64,000 nt of DNA. It comes from Bacteroidota bacterium (lineage in GTDB: Bacteria > Bacteroidota > Bacteroidia > Flavobacteriales > Flavobacteriaceae). Each line of letters begins with the position of its first letter. The first letter of the stretch is position 1. This document shows, piece after piece, positions 43,436 through 54,100 of the stretch. Below the pieces are notes generated by a model. It worked only from the letters and a program-made list of their open reading frames with translations. It was not told where the DNA came from and made no database searches. The stretch spans positions 22,227 through 86,226 of the forward strand of contig CANFJB010000013.1 of assembly GCA_947447375.1 (NCBI GenBank). Reading direction: 5' to 3'. A program made the translations under genes and the position numbers.

Positions 43436-45114
43436 TGATGAAAAATAAAAATCTAAAATCGGTAGTATTTATTTCGCTGGTATTAATCTTAATTAATATT
43501 GCAGGGAACTTCTATTTTCATCGTTTTGACTTAACCGCTGATCACCGTTATACGCTTTCTCAGACTACATTAAATATAATTAAGGACGTCAAAGAACCTT
43601 TGATTATTGATGTTTTCTTGAAAGGAGAATTTCCAGGTGAAATGAAGAAATTGCAAACAGAAACGCAACAAATATTAGAAGAATTCAAAGCTTATAATTC
43701 GAATATTGTATTTCAATTTGTCAATCCATTAGAAGAAGAAGATAAAAGAGACGCCACTATTCAAGCCTTTCTAGAAAGAGGATTAACTCCAATAAATGTA
43801 ACCTTAAACGACAAAGGAAAACAAACGCAAGAAGTAGCTTTTCCTTGGGCAATTGCAACTTATCACGGTAGAAGTGTAAAAGTTCCGTTGTTAAAAAACA
43901 TCATGGGAGCTTCAATTGCTGAAAAAGTAGTGAGTTCTGTACAACATTTGGAGTATGCATTTACGAGTGCATTTAATTCAGTTACGAAACCAAAAAAGAA
44001 AAAGGTTGCCGTTATTAAAGGAAATGGTGAATTGAACGATTTATTAATGGGCGATTTCATTAAACAAGTCAAAGAAAACTGCTTTATTGGAACTTTCACT
44101 TTGGATTCTGTTTCTAAAAAACCAGTAGAGACCTTAGCTATTTTAAAGAAATACGATCTTGCAGTTATTGTAAAACCAATTGAAAAATTCTCCGACGAAG
44201 AAAAGCTTGTTTTAGATCAATTCGTAATGAATGGTGGAAAAACACTATGGCTTATTGATCAGGTAAACATAGAAATGGATAGTTTGTACAACGAATCTGG
44301 AACTACATTAGCCTTTCCAAACGATTTGAATTTGAACGATATGTTCTTTAAATACGGCGTGAGATTAAACCCCAACATGGTTAAAGACATTATGGCTGCT
44401 CCTATCACACTTGCCACTGGTGAAAACGGAAGCGGAACGCAATACAATCAATTTCCATGGTTTTATTCTCCTTTGGTTTATCCAACGGCAAAGCATCCAA
44501 TTGTGAGTAATCTTGATGCAGTAAAATTTGAATTTACCAATGGAATCGACACTTTGAAAAACGGAATTAAGAAAACTGTTTTATTACAATCTTCCCCTTA
44601 TTCCAGATTAGTTGGTGCTCCGGTAGAAGTAAAATTAGAAATGGTTAACGATCGCCCTGAGCAATCGGAATTTTTAAACAAAGGAAATATTCCTGTAGCC
44701 GTTTTATTGGAAGGACAATTTCATTCTGCATTTGAAAACCGCGTATTACCATTTCAGGAGAAATCGTTTGTCAATTTGAGTAAAACCAATAAAATGATTG
44801 TGATTTCTGATGGTGATGTGATTAAAAATCAATTGGACAAAAATTACCAGCCTTTAGAATTGGGTTACGATAAATGGACCAATAAATTATACGGAAATAA
44901 GGAATTTATGATGAATTGCGTCAATTATTTATTGGATGACAACGGACTTATTAACATTCGAAGTAAAGTGGTAAATCTACCAATTTTAGACAAAGAAAAA
45001 GTCTATGATAATTACTCAAGTGCTCAAATTATAAGTGTAGGATTACCAATAATTATCATAGGAATATTCGGATTACTTTTCACTTTCTTGAGAAAAAGAA
45101 AATACAGCAAATAA
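43435..45114 (+). CDS. gldG: gliding-motility ABC transporter auxiliary protein GldG
   Basis: A 559-residue protein with one membrane span at each end (about residues 9-28, SVVFISLVLILINIAGNF, and 530-550, IISVGLPIIIIGIFGLLF) and a large external domain of DUF4350/ABC-type uncharacterised transport type. RFDLTADHRYTLSQTTLNII is the typical start. It overlaps the last base of gldF and works with it. Start 43435 or the adjacent ATG at 43438 are both possible. The gene ends 111 bases before dnaN. Confidence 0.95.
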   Translation: MMKNKNLKSVVFISLVLILINIAGNFYFHRFDLTADHRYTLSQTTLNIIKDVKEPLIIDVFLKGEFPGEMKKLQTETQQILEEFKAYNSNIVFQFVNPLEEEDKRDATIQAFLERGLTPINVTLNDKGKQTQEVAFPWAIATYHGRSVKVPLLKNIMGASIAEKVVSSVQHLEYAFTSAFNSVTKPKKKKVAVIKGNGELNDLLMGDFIKQVKENCFIGTFTLDSVSKKPVETLAILKKYDLAVIVKPIEKFSDEEKLVLDQFVMNGGKTLWLIDQVNIEMDSLYNESGTTLAFPNDLNLNDMFFKYGVRLNPNMVKDIMAAPITLATGENGSGTQYNQFPWFYSPLVYPTAKHPIVSNLDAVKFEFTNGIDTLKNGIKKTVLLQSSPYSRLVGAPVEVKLEMVNDRPEQSEFLNKGNIPVAVLLEGQFHSAFENRVLPFQEKSFVNLSKTNKMIVISDGDVIKNQLDKNYQPLELGYDKWTNKLYGNKEFMMNCVNYLLDDNGLINIRSKVVNLPILDKEKVYDNYSSAQIISVGLPIIIIGIFGLLFTFLRKRKYSK

Positions 45115-45154
45115 TTGTTAATAAATTTGTTTTCACTATTTGATTAGATTAAGA

Positions 45155-45162
45155 TATATTTG
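45155..45162 (+). promoter_or_regulatory. TAnnTTTG promoter element before dnaN
   Basis: TATATTTG fits the consensus and ends 63 bases before the ATG at 45226. TTG boxes in the area are at other spacings. Confidence 0.42.
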
Positions 45163-45225
45163 TAAAACAAAATGAAAATAATTCTGAATAATTCAGATTT
45201 TAAGATTGATTAAAAAAAGCCAAAG

Positions 45226-46344
45226 ATGAAGTTTATAGTATCGAGTTCGTATTTATTGAAACAATTGCAAGTATTAGGAAGTGTTATTAACAGTAGCAAC
45301 ACCTTACCTATTTTAGATAATTTCTTATTTGAATTAGACAACAAAACATTAACTGTTTCTTCTTCAGATTTAGAAACTACCATGTCTGCAACTTTAGATA
45401 TCGATTCTGAAAGTAAAGGAAGTGTTGCGGTACCTGCAAAATTACTATTAGAAATATTAAAAACATTTCCTGAGCAACCGCTAACCTTCACAGTTGAAGA
45501 AAATAGCACTATCGAAATTAGTTCCAATTCAGGAAAATACGCATTGGCTTATTCACCAGGAAGTGAGTTTCCAAAATCGGTGAATCTTGATAATCCATCT
45601 ACAACATTAGTTCCTGCAGAAGTTTTGGCAACCGCTATTAGCAAGACTATTTTTGCTGCTGGAAACGATGATTTACGTCCGGTAATGTCTGGAGTTTTCT
45701 TCCAATTTTCACCAGAAGGATTAACATTTGTGGCAACAGATGCTCATAAATTAGTTAAATATGCTAGAACTGACGTAAAATCTTCGCAAGTAGCTGATTT
45801 TATTATGCCGAAAAAACCTTTGAATATTTTGAAAAGTATTTTAGGTACTTCTGATGCAGAAATTAAAATTGAATACAACGATAGCAATGCCACTTTCTCA
45901 TTTGACAATTACATTTTAATGTGTCGATTGATTGATGGTAAATATCCAAATTACGAAGCGGTTATTCCAAAAGAAAATCCGAATAAATTAATGATTGACA
46001 GAACACAATTTTTAAATTCTGTTCGTCGTGTGGCGATTTTCTCAAATAAAACTACCCACCAAATTCGTTTGAAAATTGCTGGTGCTGAATTGAATATCTC
46101 AGCTGAGGATATCGATTATTCTAACAAAGCAGAAGAAAGATTGACATGTGATTATCAAGGTGACGATATGCAAATTGGTTTCAACTCGAGATTTTTAACA
46201 GAAATGTTGACCAATTTACAATCGGATATGATAATGCTAGAAATGTCATTACCAAATCGTGCAGGAATTTTAACACCTGTTGACGGATTGGAAGAAGGCG
46301 AAACAGTTACCATGCTTGTAATGCCGGTAATGCTTAACAATTAA
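45226..46344 (+). CDS. dnaN: DNA polymerase III beta subunit (sliding clamp)
   Basis: A 372-residue ring-forming clamp made of three alike domains (about 1-120, 128-245, 248-372). It holds polymerase III on DNA. The start MKFIVSSSYLLKQLQVLGSV and the segment NTLPILDNFLFELDNKTLTV are typical, AAGNDDLRPVMSGVFFQF marks the second domain, and the C-terminal VTMLVMPVMLNN resembles the MPMRL end. In many bacteria dnaN is next to dnaA; here it sits between gldG and mnmE, so no replication origin is suggested. The ATG at 45226 gives the usual length. Confidence 0.96.
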   Translation: MKFIVSSSYLLKQLQVLGSVINSSNTLPILDNFLFELDNKTLTVSSSDLETTMSATLDIDSESKGSVAVPAKLLLEILKTFPEQPLTFTVEENSTIEISSNSGKYALAYSPGSEFPKSVNLDNPSTTLVPAEVLATAISKTIFAAGNDDLRPVMSGVFFQFSPEGLTFVATDAHKLVKYARTDVKSSQVADFIMPKKPLNILKSILGTSDAEIKIEYNDSNATFSFDNYILMCRLIDGKYPNYEAVIPKENPNKLMIDRTQFLNSVRRVAIFSNKTTHQIRLKIAGAELNISAEDIDYSNKAEERLTCDYQGDDMQIGFNSRFLTEMLTNLQSDMIMLEMSLPNRAGILTPVDGLEEGETVTMLVMPVMLNN

Positions 46345-46369
46345 CCAACCAAACCAATATAAAGTCATT

Positions 46370-46410
46370 AAATCCGGATTTTCTTAATTGAAATTTCGGA
46401 TTTTTTTTAT
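46370..46410 (+). terminator. probable terminator after dnaN
   Basis: AAATCCG and CGGATTT pair at the base, with partly matching TTTTC and GAAAT in the middle, followed by a T-run. The stem is imperfect. Confidence 0.65.
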
Positions 46411-46446
46411 TTCAAATGCTAGGTTTATAACCAATTAATTTCTTTG

Positions 46447-46454
46447 TAACTTTG
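46447..46454 (+). promoter_or_regulatory. TAnnTTTG promoter element before mnmE
   Basis: TAACTTTG fits the consensus and ends 18 bases before the ATG at 46473. It overlaps a possible TTG start at 46452, which makes that start unlikely. Confidence 0.5.
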
Positions 46455-46472
46455 CCTCTTGATTTTCAAACT

Positions 46473-47885
46473 ATGATTCAAAATGACACCATTGTAGCCT
46501 TAGCCTCCCCTTCTGGATCAGGAGCAATAGCTGTTATTCGTGTCTCTGGTAATGATGCAATATCCATTTGTAAGTCGGTTTTTAGTTCCGTTTCTGGTAA
46601 AGATATCAGCAAACAGAAGTCGCACACTTTGCATTTAGGGCATATTGTGGATGATGAAAAAGTGATTGACCAAGTTTTACTTTCTATATTTAAAGGAACC
46701 AATTCTTATACAGGCGAAAATACAATCGAAATTTCTTGCCACGGCTCAACTTATATTCAGCAACAAATTATTCAATTATTACTTCGAAAAGGTTGCCGTA
46801 TGGCAAATGCGGGAGAGTTTACCTTACGTTCGTTTTTAAACGGTAAAATGGATTTGTCACAAGCGGAAGCCGTTGCTGATTTAATTTCTTCTGATAATGA
46901 AGCTTCGCACCAAATTGCAATGCAACAAATGCGTGGCGGATTTAGTAATGAAATTATGCAATTGCGAAAAGAATTATTAAATTTTGCGTCCTTAATCGAA
47001 TTGGAATTGGACTTTGCTGAAGAAGATGTTGCTTTCGCAGATAGAACTCAGTTTAGAGATTTGTTGAACAGAATTGAATTCGTATTGAAACGATTAATTG
47101 ATTCTTTTGCGGTTGGAAATGTAATAAAAAACGGAATTCCTATTGCAATTGTGGGTGAACCCAATGTTGGAAAATCGACTTTGTTGAATGCTTTATTGAA
47201 TGAAGAGCGCGCCATCGTTTCAGAGATTGCGGGAACTACTCGTGATACTATTGAAGATGAATTAGTTATTGGCGGCATCGGATTCCGATTTATAGATACT
47301 GCCGGAATTCGCGATACCGAAGACATTGTAGAAAGCATTGGGATTAAAAAAACTTTCGAAAAAATTGAACAAGCGCAGGTGGTATTGTATTTGGTTGATG
47401 GTTCTCGATTGTCAGTTGATGGAAAATTAGACGCCATTCTAGTTGAAGTTGGCAAAACAAGAAATCAGTTTCCTCAAAAACCAATCTTAATTATCATCAA
47501 TAAAATGGATTTGATTTCACCTGAAATAATTACAAAAATCGATTCTAAACTAACAACCAACAACCAACAACTAACAACTATATACATTTCAGCGAGGGAA
47601 AATATTGGCGTTGACGATCTTAAAAATCAGTTATTATCATTTGTAAATACAGGTGCTTTACGAAATAATGAAACTATTGTGACCAATACCCGTCATTACG
47701 ATTCTTTATTAAAAGCGTTGGAAGAAATTCAGAAAGTAAATTTCGGATTACAATCCAATATTTCTAGCGATTTAATGGCAATTGATATTCGAGAAGCCTT
47801 ATATCATTTTGGAATGATCACTGGAGAAGTGACTAACGACGAGCTCTTAGGTAATATTTTTGCTAATTTTTGTATCGGAAAGTAA
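46473..47885 (+). CDS. mnmE: tRNA modification GTPase MnmE
   Basis: A 470-residue GTPase that with MnmG puts (carboxymethyl)aminomethyl on U34 of certain tRNAs. The N-terminal formyl-THF-binding domain (TIVALASPSGSGAIAVIRVSG) is followed by helices and an inserted G domain with GEPNVGKST (Lys234 of Walker A), TAGIRDTEDIVE and NKMD; the end FCIGK has the conserved catalytic cysteine. I chose the ATG at 46473, since an earlier TTG lies inside the promoter element. The gene is monocistronic in appearance and mnmG is not in the window. Confidence 0.96.
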   Translation: MIQNDTIVALASPSGSGAIAVIRVSGNDAISICKSVFSSVSGKDISKQKSHTLHLGHIVDDEKVIDQVLLSIFKGTNSYTGENTIEISCHGSTYIQQQIIQLLLRKGCRMANAGEFTLRSFLNGKMDLSQAEAVADLISSDNEASHQIAMQQMRGGFSNEIMQLRKELLNFASLIELELDFAEEDVAFADRTQFRDLLNRIEFVLKRLIDSFAVGNVIKNGIPIAIVGEPNVGKSTLLNALLNEERAIVSEIAGTTRDTIEDELVIGGIGFRFIDTAGIRDTEDIVESIGIKKTFEKIEQAQVVLYLVDGSRLSVDGKLDAILVEVGKTRNQFPQKPILIIINKMDLISPEIITKIDSKLTTNNQQLTTIYISARENIGVDDLKNQLLSFVNTGALRNNETIVTNTRHYDSLLKALEEIQKVNFGLQSNISSDLMAIDIREALYHFGMITGEVTNDELLGNIFANFCIGK

Positions 47886-47963
47886 TTAACTCTATAAAAA
47901 AAAATTAATTTAATATTAAGTTATTAAAGTTTTAAAATTCTGATATTTACAAAAAAAAAGAAA

Positions 47964-48980
47964 ATGAAGAGATTTCTAATTGCATCGATATTGAGTTTGT
48001 GTTTTAGCAATAGTTTTAGCCAAAATTATCATTTAGCTAATAAAATTAGTATAGAAGGAGATGGTGGCTGGGATTATTTAGCTGTTGATAATATAAATCA
48101 ACATTTATTCGTTTCACATGGAAATGAAGTAAATGTGATTGATTTAAAATCAGATAAAACTATAGCAACGATTCCTAACACAAAAGGGGTTCATGGAATT
48201 GCTATTGCAAATGATTTAAATAAAGCATTTATTACAGACGGTAAAGATAATGCCATCACAATCATATCTTTAGATACATTTGATTTTATTTCAAAGGTTG
48301 ACATAAATGGACAAAAACCTGATGCAATTTTATATGATGAATTTTCACATAAAGTGTTTTCGTATAATGCAAAAAGTAATGATGCAACTATTTTAGATGC
48401 AGTTACAAATAAAATTATTAAAGTTATTCCTTTAGGAGGAAAACCTGAATTTTCTGTAACAAATTCTAAAGGTTTAATTTACGTAAACATCGAAGATAAA
48501 AATGAAATAAAAACTATAGATGCTAAAACCCTTGAAGTAATTGCAACTTGGAGTATTGCTCCAGGCGATGAACCTTCAGGATTAGCAATTGATTTAGAAA
48601 ACAACTTACTTTTTTCAGTTTGCAGTAATGAATTAATTATTATAGTAAATGCTTCAAATGGCAAAATAGTAAAAACACTTCCTATTGGTGAAGGTTGTGA
48701 CGGTGTAGTTTTTGATCCTATTAAAAAACTAATCTTTAGTTCAAATGGCATTGGGACAATTACTGAAATAAAAGTGAAAAACGCTTCAGATATTTCAGTT
48801 GTTGAAACAATTAAAACTCAAAAAAGTGCCAGAACTATTGCATTAAATAAATTGACACATCAATTGTATTTATCTACTGCAGATTATGGAGAAAAACCTG
48901 TCCCAACATTAGAAAATCCAAAACCTCGTGCTGCAATTTTACCAAATACTTTTTCAGTTTTAGTAGTTCAAAATAAATAA
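47964..48980 (+). CDS. YncE-like secreted beta-propeller protein
   Basis: A 338-residue exported protein with a signal peptide (about residues 1-20, ends SNSFSQ). The rest is made of about seven repeats of the YVTN/YncE type, with VFDPIKKLIFSSNG, KGLIYVNIEDKNEIK and IALNKLTHQLYLSTAD as examples, so a seven-bladed propeller in the periplasm is expected. E. coli YncE binds DNA or peptides weakly and its task is unclear. Here the gene opens an operon with TolC-, adaptor- and RND-type genes, 5 bases before the next, and may act as an accessory or sensor part. No metal-binding site was seen. Confidence 0.9.
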   Translation: MKRFLIASILSLCFSNSFSQNYHLANKISIEGDGGWDYLAVDNINQHLFVSHGNEVNVIDLKSDKTIATIPNTKGVHGIAIANDLNKAFITDGKDNAITIISLDTFDFISKVDINGQKPDAILYDEFSHKVFSYNAKSNDATILDAVTNKIIKVIPLGGKPEFSVTNSKGLIYVNIEDKNEIKTIDAKTLEVIATWSIAPGDEPSGLAIDLENNLLFSVCSNELIIIVNASNGKIVKTLPIGEGCDGVVFDPIKKLIFSSNGIGTITEIKVKNASDISVVETIKTQKSARTIALNKLTHQLYLSTADYGEKPVPTLENPKPRAAILPNTFSVLVVQNK

Positions 48981-48985
48981 TATTT

Positions 48986-50224
48986 ATGAGAATAATTTTT
49001 AGTTTACTATTTGTTATTATAGGTTACAAGTCTTATTCTCAGGAAAGAGATTTGAACTATTTTATAGCAAAAGCTGAAAAAAATTCCCCGATTTTAATTG
49101 ATTATTCGAATCAAATTCTAACGGCTACATTAGATAGTTTAATAAATATAGCTTATAGAAAACCACAAGTTAGCGGTACAATGTTTGGAAATTATTCTCC
49201 TGTAATTAATGATTTAGGCTATGACACTACTTTAAGTAACGGACAAACATTTTCGGGTTTAGTTGGAGTAAATCAGAAGATTATTGGTAAGTATAGAAGC
49301 TCAATACAATCACAAACTTTTAAAATAGTCAAAGACGGTTTAATTTCAAATAAAAGAATAGCCTTAAAAGATATTAAAAAAGAAATTGTAACACACTATA
49401 TTTCAGCATTTTCAACAGCTGAGCAAATAGAAAATAATTCAAAAACTTACATTCTTCTTAAAGAAGAATCATTAATTCTAAAAAAATTAACTCAAAATTC
49501 TGTTTATAAACAAACAGACTTTTTACTATTTTCTGCGGCAGTTAAACAGCAAGAATTAGCATTATTACAATTAAAACAACAATATCAAAATGATTTAGGA
49601 TTACTTAATTATTTAACTGGAGAAAATGATACTACTTTTGTAAAATTAATAAAGCCTGAAGTCAAATTATTAAACAACATAAAAGCAGAAAAATCAATAT
49701 TTTTAAGAACATTTGAAATTGATAGTTTGAAACTTCAAAATCAAAAAAGTTTGATTAATTTGAATTATAAACCTAATTTTTCGTTGCTTGGAGATGCAGG
49801 ATATATGTCAACTTTTACGAATTTACCTCATAAAAATTTTGGTGTAAGCTTGGGTTTTGGTCTTTCAATTCCAATTTATGATGGAAATCAAAGAAGTTTG
49901 CAATTTCAAAAAATTGCAGCAGCATTATTGACCAATTCAGCGTATAAAAACAATTTTTCTAAACAATACCAACAACAATTATTAATTTTAAATCAACAAT
50001 TGAAACAAGTTATTGAAATTGAAGCTCAATTAAATTCTCAGCTTTCAATAGCGGAAACACTTATAGAAGCTCATAAAAAGTTATTAGTGACTGGAGATGC
50101 TCAAATCACTGAATTTGTAATTGCAATAAATAACCTGATTACTATTAAAAATAGTATTTCACAAAATAATATTAATAAACTCCAATTAATAAATCAAATA
50201 AATTATTGGAATTTGAACAACTAA
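48986..50224 (+). CDS. TolC-family outer-membrane protein
   Basis: A 412-residue outer-membrane efflux channel. A signal peptide covers about residues 1-18 (ends KSYSQ). The sequence is more diverged than the other two TolC proteins in the window, but has two long helical repeats and the beta segment VSLGFGLSIPIYDGNQRSLQ at about residues 293-312, typical of OEP proteins. It lies between the propeller gene (5 bases) and the adaptor gene (4 bases). No lipobox cysteine is present. With the adaptor and pump encoded next it should form a tripartite RND exporter. Confidence 0.88.
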   Translation: MRIIFSLLFVIIGYKSYSQERDLNYFIAKAEKNSPILIDYSNQILTATLDSLINIAYRKPQVSGTMFGNYSPVINDLGYDTTLSNGQTFSGLVGVNQKIIGKYRSSIQSQTFKIVKDGLISNKRIALKDIKKEIVTHYISAFSTAEQIENNSKTYILLKEESLILKKLTQNSVYKQTDFLLFSAAVKQQELALLQLKQQYQNDLGLLNYLTGENDTTFVKLIKPEVKLLNNIKAEKSIFLRTFEIDSLKLQNQKSLINLNYKPNFSLLGDAGYMSTFTNLPHKNFGVSLGFGLSIPIYDGNQRSLQFQKIAAALLTNSAYKNNFSKQYQQQLLILNQQLKQVIEIEAQLNSQLSIAETLIEAHKKLLVTGDAQITEFVIAINNLITIKNSISQNNINKLQLINQINYWNLNN

Positions 50225-50228
50225 TACA

Positions 50229-51143
50229 ATGAAAAATTCATTTATATTAATTTTGATAATTATTGTTTTTATAATATCATGTAAGAAAAACAATGAAGAG
50301 GAAAAAGATATAAAAATAACTATTCCAGTTATGTTGACATCAATTGATACCTCAGGAGTTTCAAGTTATTCAGATTTGAATGCAACAGCGACCTATTTAG
50401 TTAAAAGTATTATTAAAGCCAATACAACAGGGTATATAAATACAGTTAATGTAGCTTCTAATGACTTTGTAAGTTCGGGAAAAATTTTATTTACATTAAA
50501 AACTAGAGAGGCAAAAGTACTTGGAAATACAGTAAATAAAATTGATCCAACATTAAACTTTGGAACAGCAATTCCTGTTTATTCAACATCAAATGGATAT
50601 GTGAATTCTGTTAATATTCAACAAGGGAATTATGTTCAAGATGGAGATGCCTTAACTACAATAAATGATATAAATAGCTTCGCGATTGTACTTAGTTTAC
50701 CCTATGAATTAAAAAAATATGTAACTATAGGTACTAATCTTGATGCAATATTGCCAGATGGAACTGCTATAAAAACGATCGTTCAAAAATTTATACCTTC
50801 TGTTGATGTTACTTCACAAACTCAAAATGTAATTTTAAAAGTTAAAGGAAAATATGACATTCCTGAGAATTTGATTTTAAAAGTACGAGTTATGAAAGCT
50901 ACAGTTTCAAAAACTATTTGTTTACCAAAAGAATCTGTTTTAAGTAATGAAACAGAAACGGAATTTTGGATAATGAAAATGATAAATAAAGATACTGCTG
51001 TTAAAATTCCAATCAAAAAAGGAATTGAAACCTCTGAAAAAGTTGAGATATTGTCTCCTAAATTAACTTTAAAAGATCGGATTTTACTAACCGGAAATTA
51101 TGGGGTTGCGGATACAATTAAAGTAAAAGTAATAAAAAATTAA
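50229..51143 (+). CDS. RND efflux adaptor lipoprotein (HlyD/CusB-like)
   Basis: A 304-residue periplasmic adaptor, shorter than the usual 350-400. A lipobox IISC ends a hydrophobic signal, with Cys18 as lipid anchor. The barrel half TGYINTVNVASNDFVSSGKIL and the second lipoyl half SNGYVNSVNIQQGNYVQDGD lie close together, so the coiled-coil hairpin of normal adaptors is almost missing (about residues 95-110). Such short adaptors occur with some TolC-type partners. It is tightly linked to the RND pump gene (4 bases). Confidence 0.85.
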   Translation: MKNSFILILIIIVFIISCKKNNEEEKDIKITIPVMLTSIDTSGVSSYSDLNATATYLVKSIIKANTTGYINTVNVASNDFVSSGKILFTLKTREAKVLGNTVNKIDPTLNFGTAIPVYSTSNGYVNSVNIQQGNYVQDGDALTTINDINSFAIVLSLPYELKKYVTIGTNLDAILPDGTAIKTIVQKFIPSVDVTSQTQNVILKVKGKYDIPENLILKVRVMKATVSKTICLPKESVLSNETETEFWIMKMINKDTAVKIPIKKGIETSEKVEILSPKLTLKDRILLTGNYGVADTIKVKVIKN

Positions 51144-51147
51144 TCCG

Positions 51148-54100
51148 ATGAACAACTTTTTTGTAAGACATAGGAATGGATTAAGTACCCTTATTTTTCT
51201 GATTATTTTAGGAGGTTTTTATGCCTATTCTAATCTGCAAACCAGTTTATTTCCTGAAATTACGTTTCCTAAAATAAAAATAATTGCGGATAATGGACAA
51301 CAGCCCATCGATAAAATGATGATAACTGTTACTAAACCATTAGAAAATGCTATTAAAAAAGTTCAAGATTTAAAAACTGTTAGAAGTATTACTAGTAGAG
51401 GAAGTTGTGAGATTTCTGCTTTTATGAATTGGAATTCTGATATCGATTTAGGAAAAGAAAGAATTGAGTCTAAAATAAATCAGATAAAAAACGAATTACC
51501 ACCTGATACACAAATTACTATTGAAAAAATGAATCCTTCTATACTTCCTGTAATTGGATATGCAATAGAAAGCAAAGGTAAAACTGCAATTGAACTCAAA
51601 AAAATTGCCAATTTCACCATCAAACCCTTTTTATCTCAAATAGAAGGAGTTTCTGAAATTAGAATTATTGGGGGAAAGGAAAAAGAGTATTGGATTTCAC
51701 TAGATTATACTAAAATGGCTGCGCTTGGAATTACTCCAAATTCAATTTCACAGATTTTAAATCAAACAAATTTCATAAAATCAAATGGTTATTTAACTGA
51801 TTATCGGCATTTGTATTTAACTATTACAGATGCACAAGTGGACAAAAAGGATGAGTTAGAAAACTTAGTAATTAGTAATAACGGCAAAGGAATTGTAACT
51901 TTAAAAGACATATCAGAAGTTGAAATTAGAGAAGCAAAAGAATACATAAAAGTTAATTCAAATGGTCGTGAGAGTATTTTAATAGCTGTTTTAAAACAAC
52001 CAAATTCCAATTTAATTACTATTTCTGAAGCAATGCACGATAAAATAGTAAAATTGAAAAATATATTACCAAGTAATATTAAAATTACCCCTTACTATCA
52101 ACAAGCAACTTTTGTAAATGATGCAGTAAAGAGTGTTACTGATAGTCTATTAATTGGATTGTTATTAGCAATTATTGTTGCAATATTATTCTTAAAATCT
52201 GCGAAAGCAAGTTTAACAATATTAATAACAATACCGGTTACACTTGGATTAACATTAATTGTTTTATATCTAACAGGTAATACTTTTAATATTATGACTT
52301 TAGGAGCCATTGCGGCTGCATTAGGATTAATTATAGATGATGCAATTGTGGTAGTGGAGCAAATTCATCGAACGCATGAGGAATTCCCGGATGAACCAAC
52401 CGTAAGTCTGTTACAAAAAGCAATAAAATATCTATTTCCTGCAATGGTTGGCTCCTCTTTAAGTACAATTGTAATATTTATTCCATTTTTTTTAATGAGT
52501 GGCGTTGCGGGCTCATATTTTAAAGTACTTACAGACACCATGATTATTACTTTGGTGTGTTCATTTTTAATCACATGGTTATTACTTCCTGTCATCTATT
52601 TACAACTTTCCAAAATAAAATTGACAACTATTCAAAATAAAGAAAAAAAGGAAATTAATGCTGTTAAAAATCAAAATTGGTTGTCTTATTTTATTCAAAG
52701 ACCTATAATTAGTTTATCATTTTGTTTTCTATTAATAGTATCTGTTATTATTATTATTCCAAATTTAGAAACAGGTTTTTTACCTGAAATGGATGAAGGA
52801 AGTATAATTCTAGATTATGAATCTCCTTCTGGTACTTCACTAGAAGAAACAGATAGGATGTTGAAACAAGTGGAAAAGTTAATTGTAAAAATTCCAGAAG
52901 TTGAGGCATATAGTCGAAGAACAGGAACTCAAATGGGGTTTTTTATTACAGAGCCCAATCGTGGCGATTATCTAATTCAATTAAAAAAAGACAGAACTCG
53001 AACTAGTGAAGAAATTATTGATGTTATACGACAAAAAATTGAGGCTACACAACCCGCATTAAGAATTGATTTTGGTCAAGTAATAGGAGATATGTTAGGT
53101 GACTTAATGAGTTCTGTTTCTCCTATAGAAGTCAAAATTTATGGAAATAATCAAGCTGAATTACACAAATTATCTAGTAAAATTACTTCAATAATTGAAA
53201 ATATTAACGGTACAGCTGATGTTTTTAATGGAATTGTTATTGCAGGACCATCTGTAAATATTATACCAAATTATAAAATGTTGGCACAATATGGAATTAC
53301 CCCTAGTGATTTACAATTTCAATTACAAACAGCACTTGAGGGAAATGTAATTGGTACAATATTGGAAAATGAAAGAGTTACTCCCATTCGATTGATTTAT
53401 AAAAATTCTGAAAAAAGAAGTGTCGAAGACATCAAAAAATTAAAATTGTTTTTACCAAATGGACAATCGATTCCTATAACAAGTCTTGTAGCTATTAATA
53501 CACATAAGGGTATTGCAGAAATAGAGCGCGAAAACCTTCAAATGATGGGAGTTGTAACTGGAAGATTGAACAATCGTGATTTAGGAAGCGTGATGAAAGA
53601 TATTAAAAACAAAATTTCAAATTCTATACACCTGCCTATTGGATATTATATAGAATATGCAGGCGCATACAAAGACCAACAGCAATCTTTTAAAGAATTA
53701 TTACTGATTTTGATTACTTCTTCATTACTAATATTTGGTGTGTTATTATTCTTATTTAGAGATTTTAGAGCTGCTATTATTATATTATTTATTTCTGTTC
53801 TAGGTATTTCAGGAAGCTTTATACTACTATTTATTACAAATACACCCTTAAATGTTGGAAGTTACACAGGAATTATAATGATTGTTGGAATTATTAGTGA
53901 AAATGCAATTTTTACTTTTCTACAATTTAGAGAAACGTTTATATTAACACACAATGTAAATCAATCATTGGTTTATTCTATTTCTACAAGAATTAGACCA
54001 AAATTAATGACCGCTTTAGGGGCTATAATTGCACTTTTACCATTGGCAATAGGTATTGGAATTGGTTCTGAATTGCACCAACCATTAGCGATAGCTGTAA

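Noticed and set aside
45115..46344. Replication origin near dnaN
   Set aside because: No dnaA, recF or gyrB and no cluster of DnaA boxes were seen next to dnaN.
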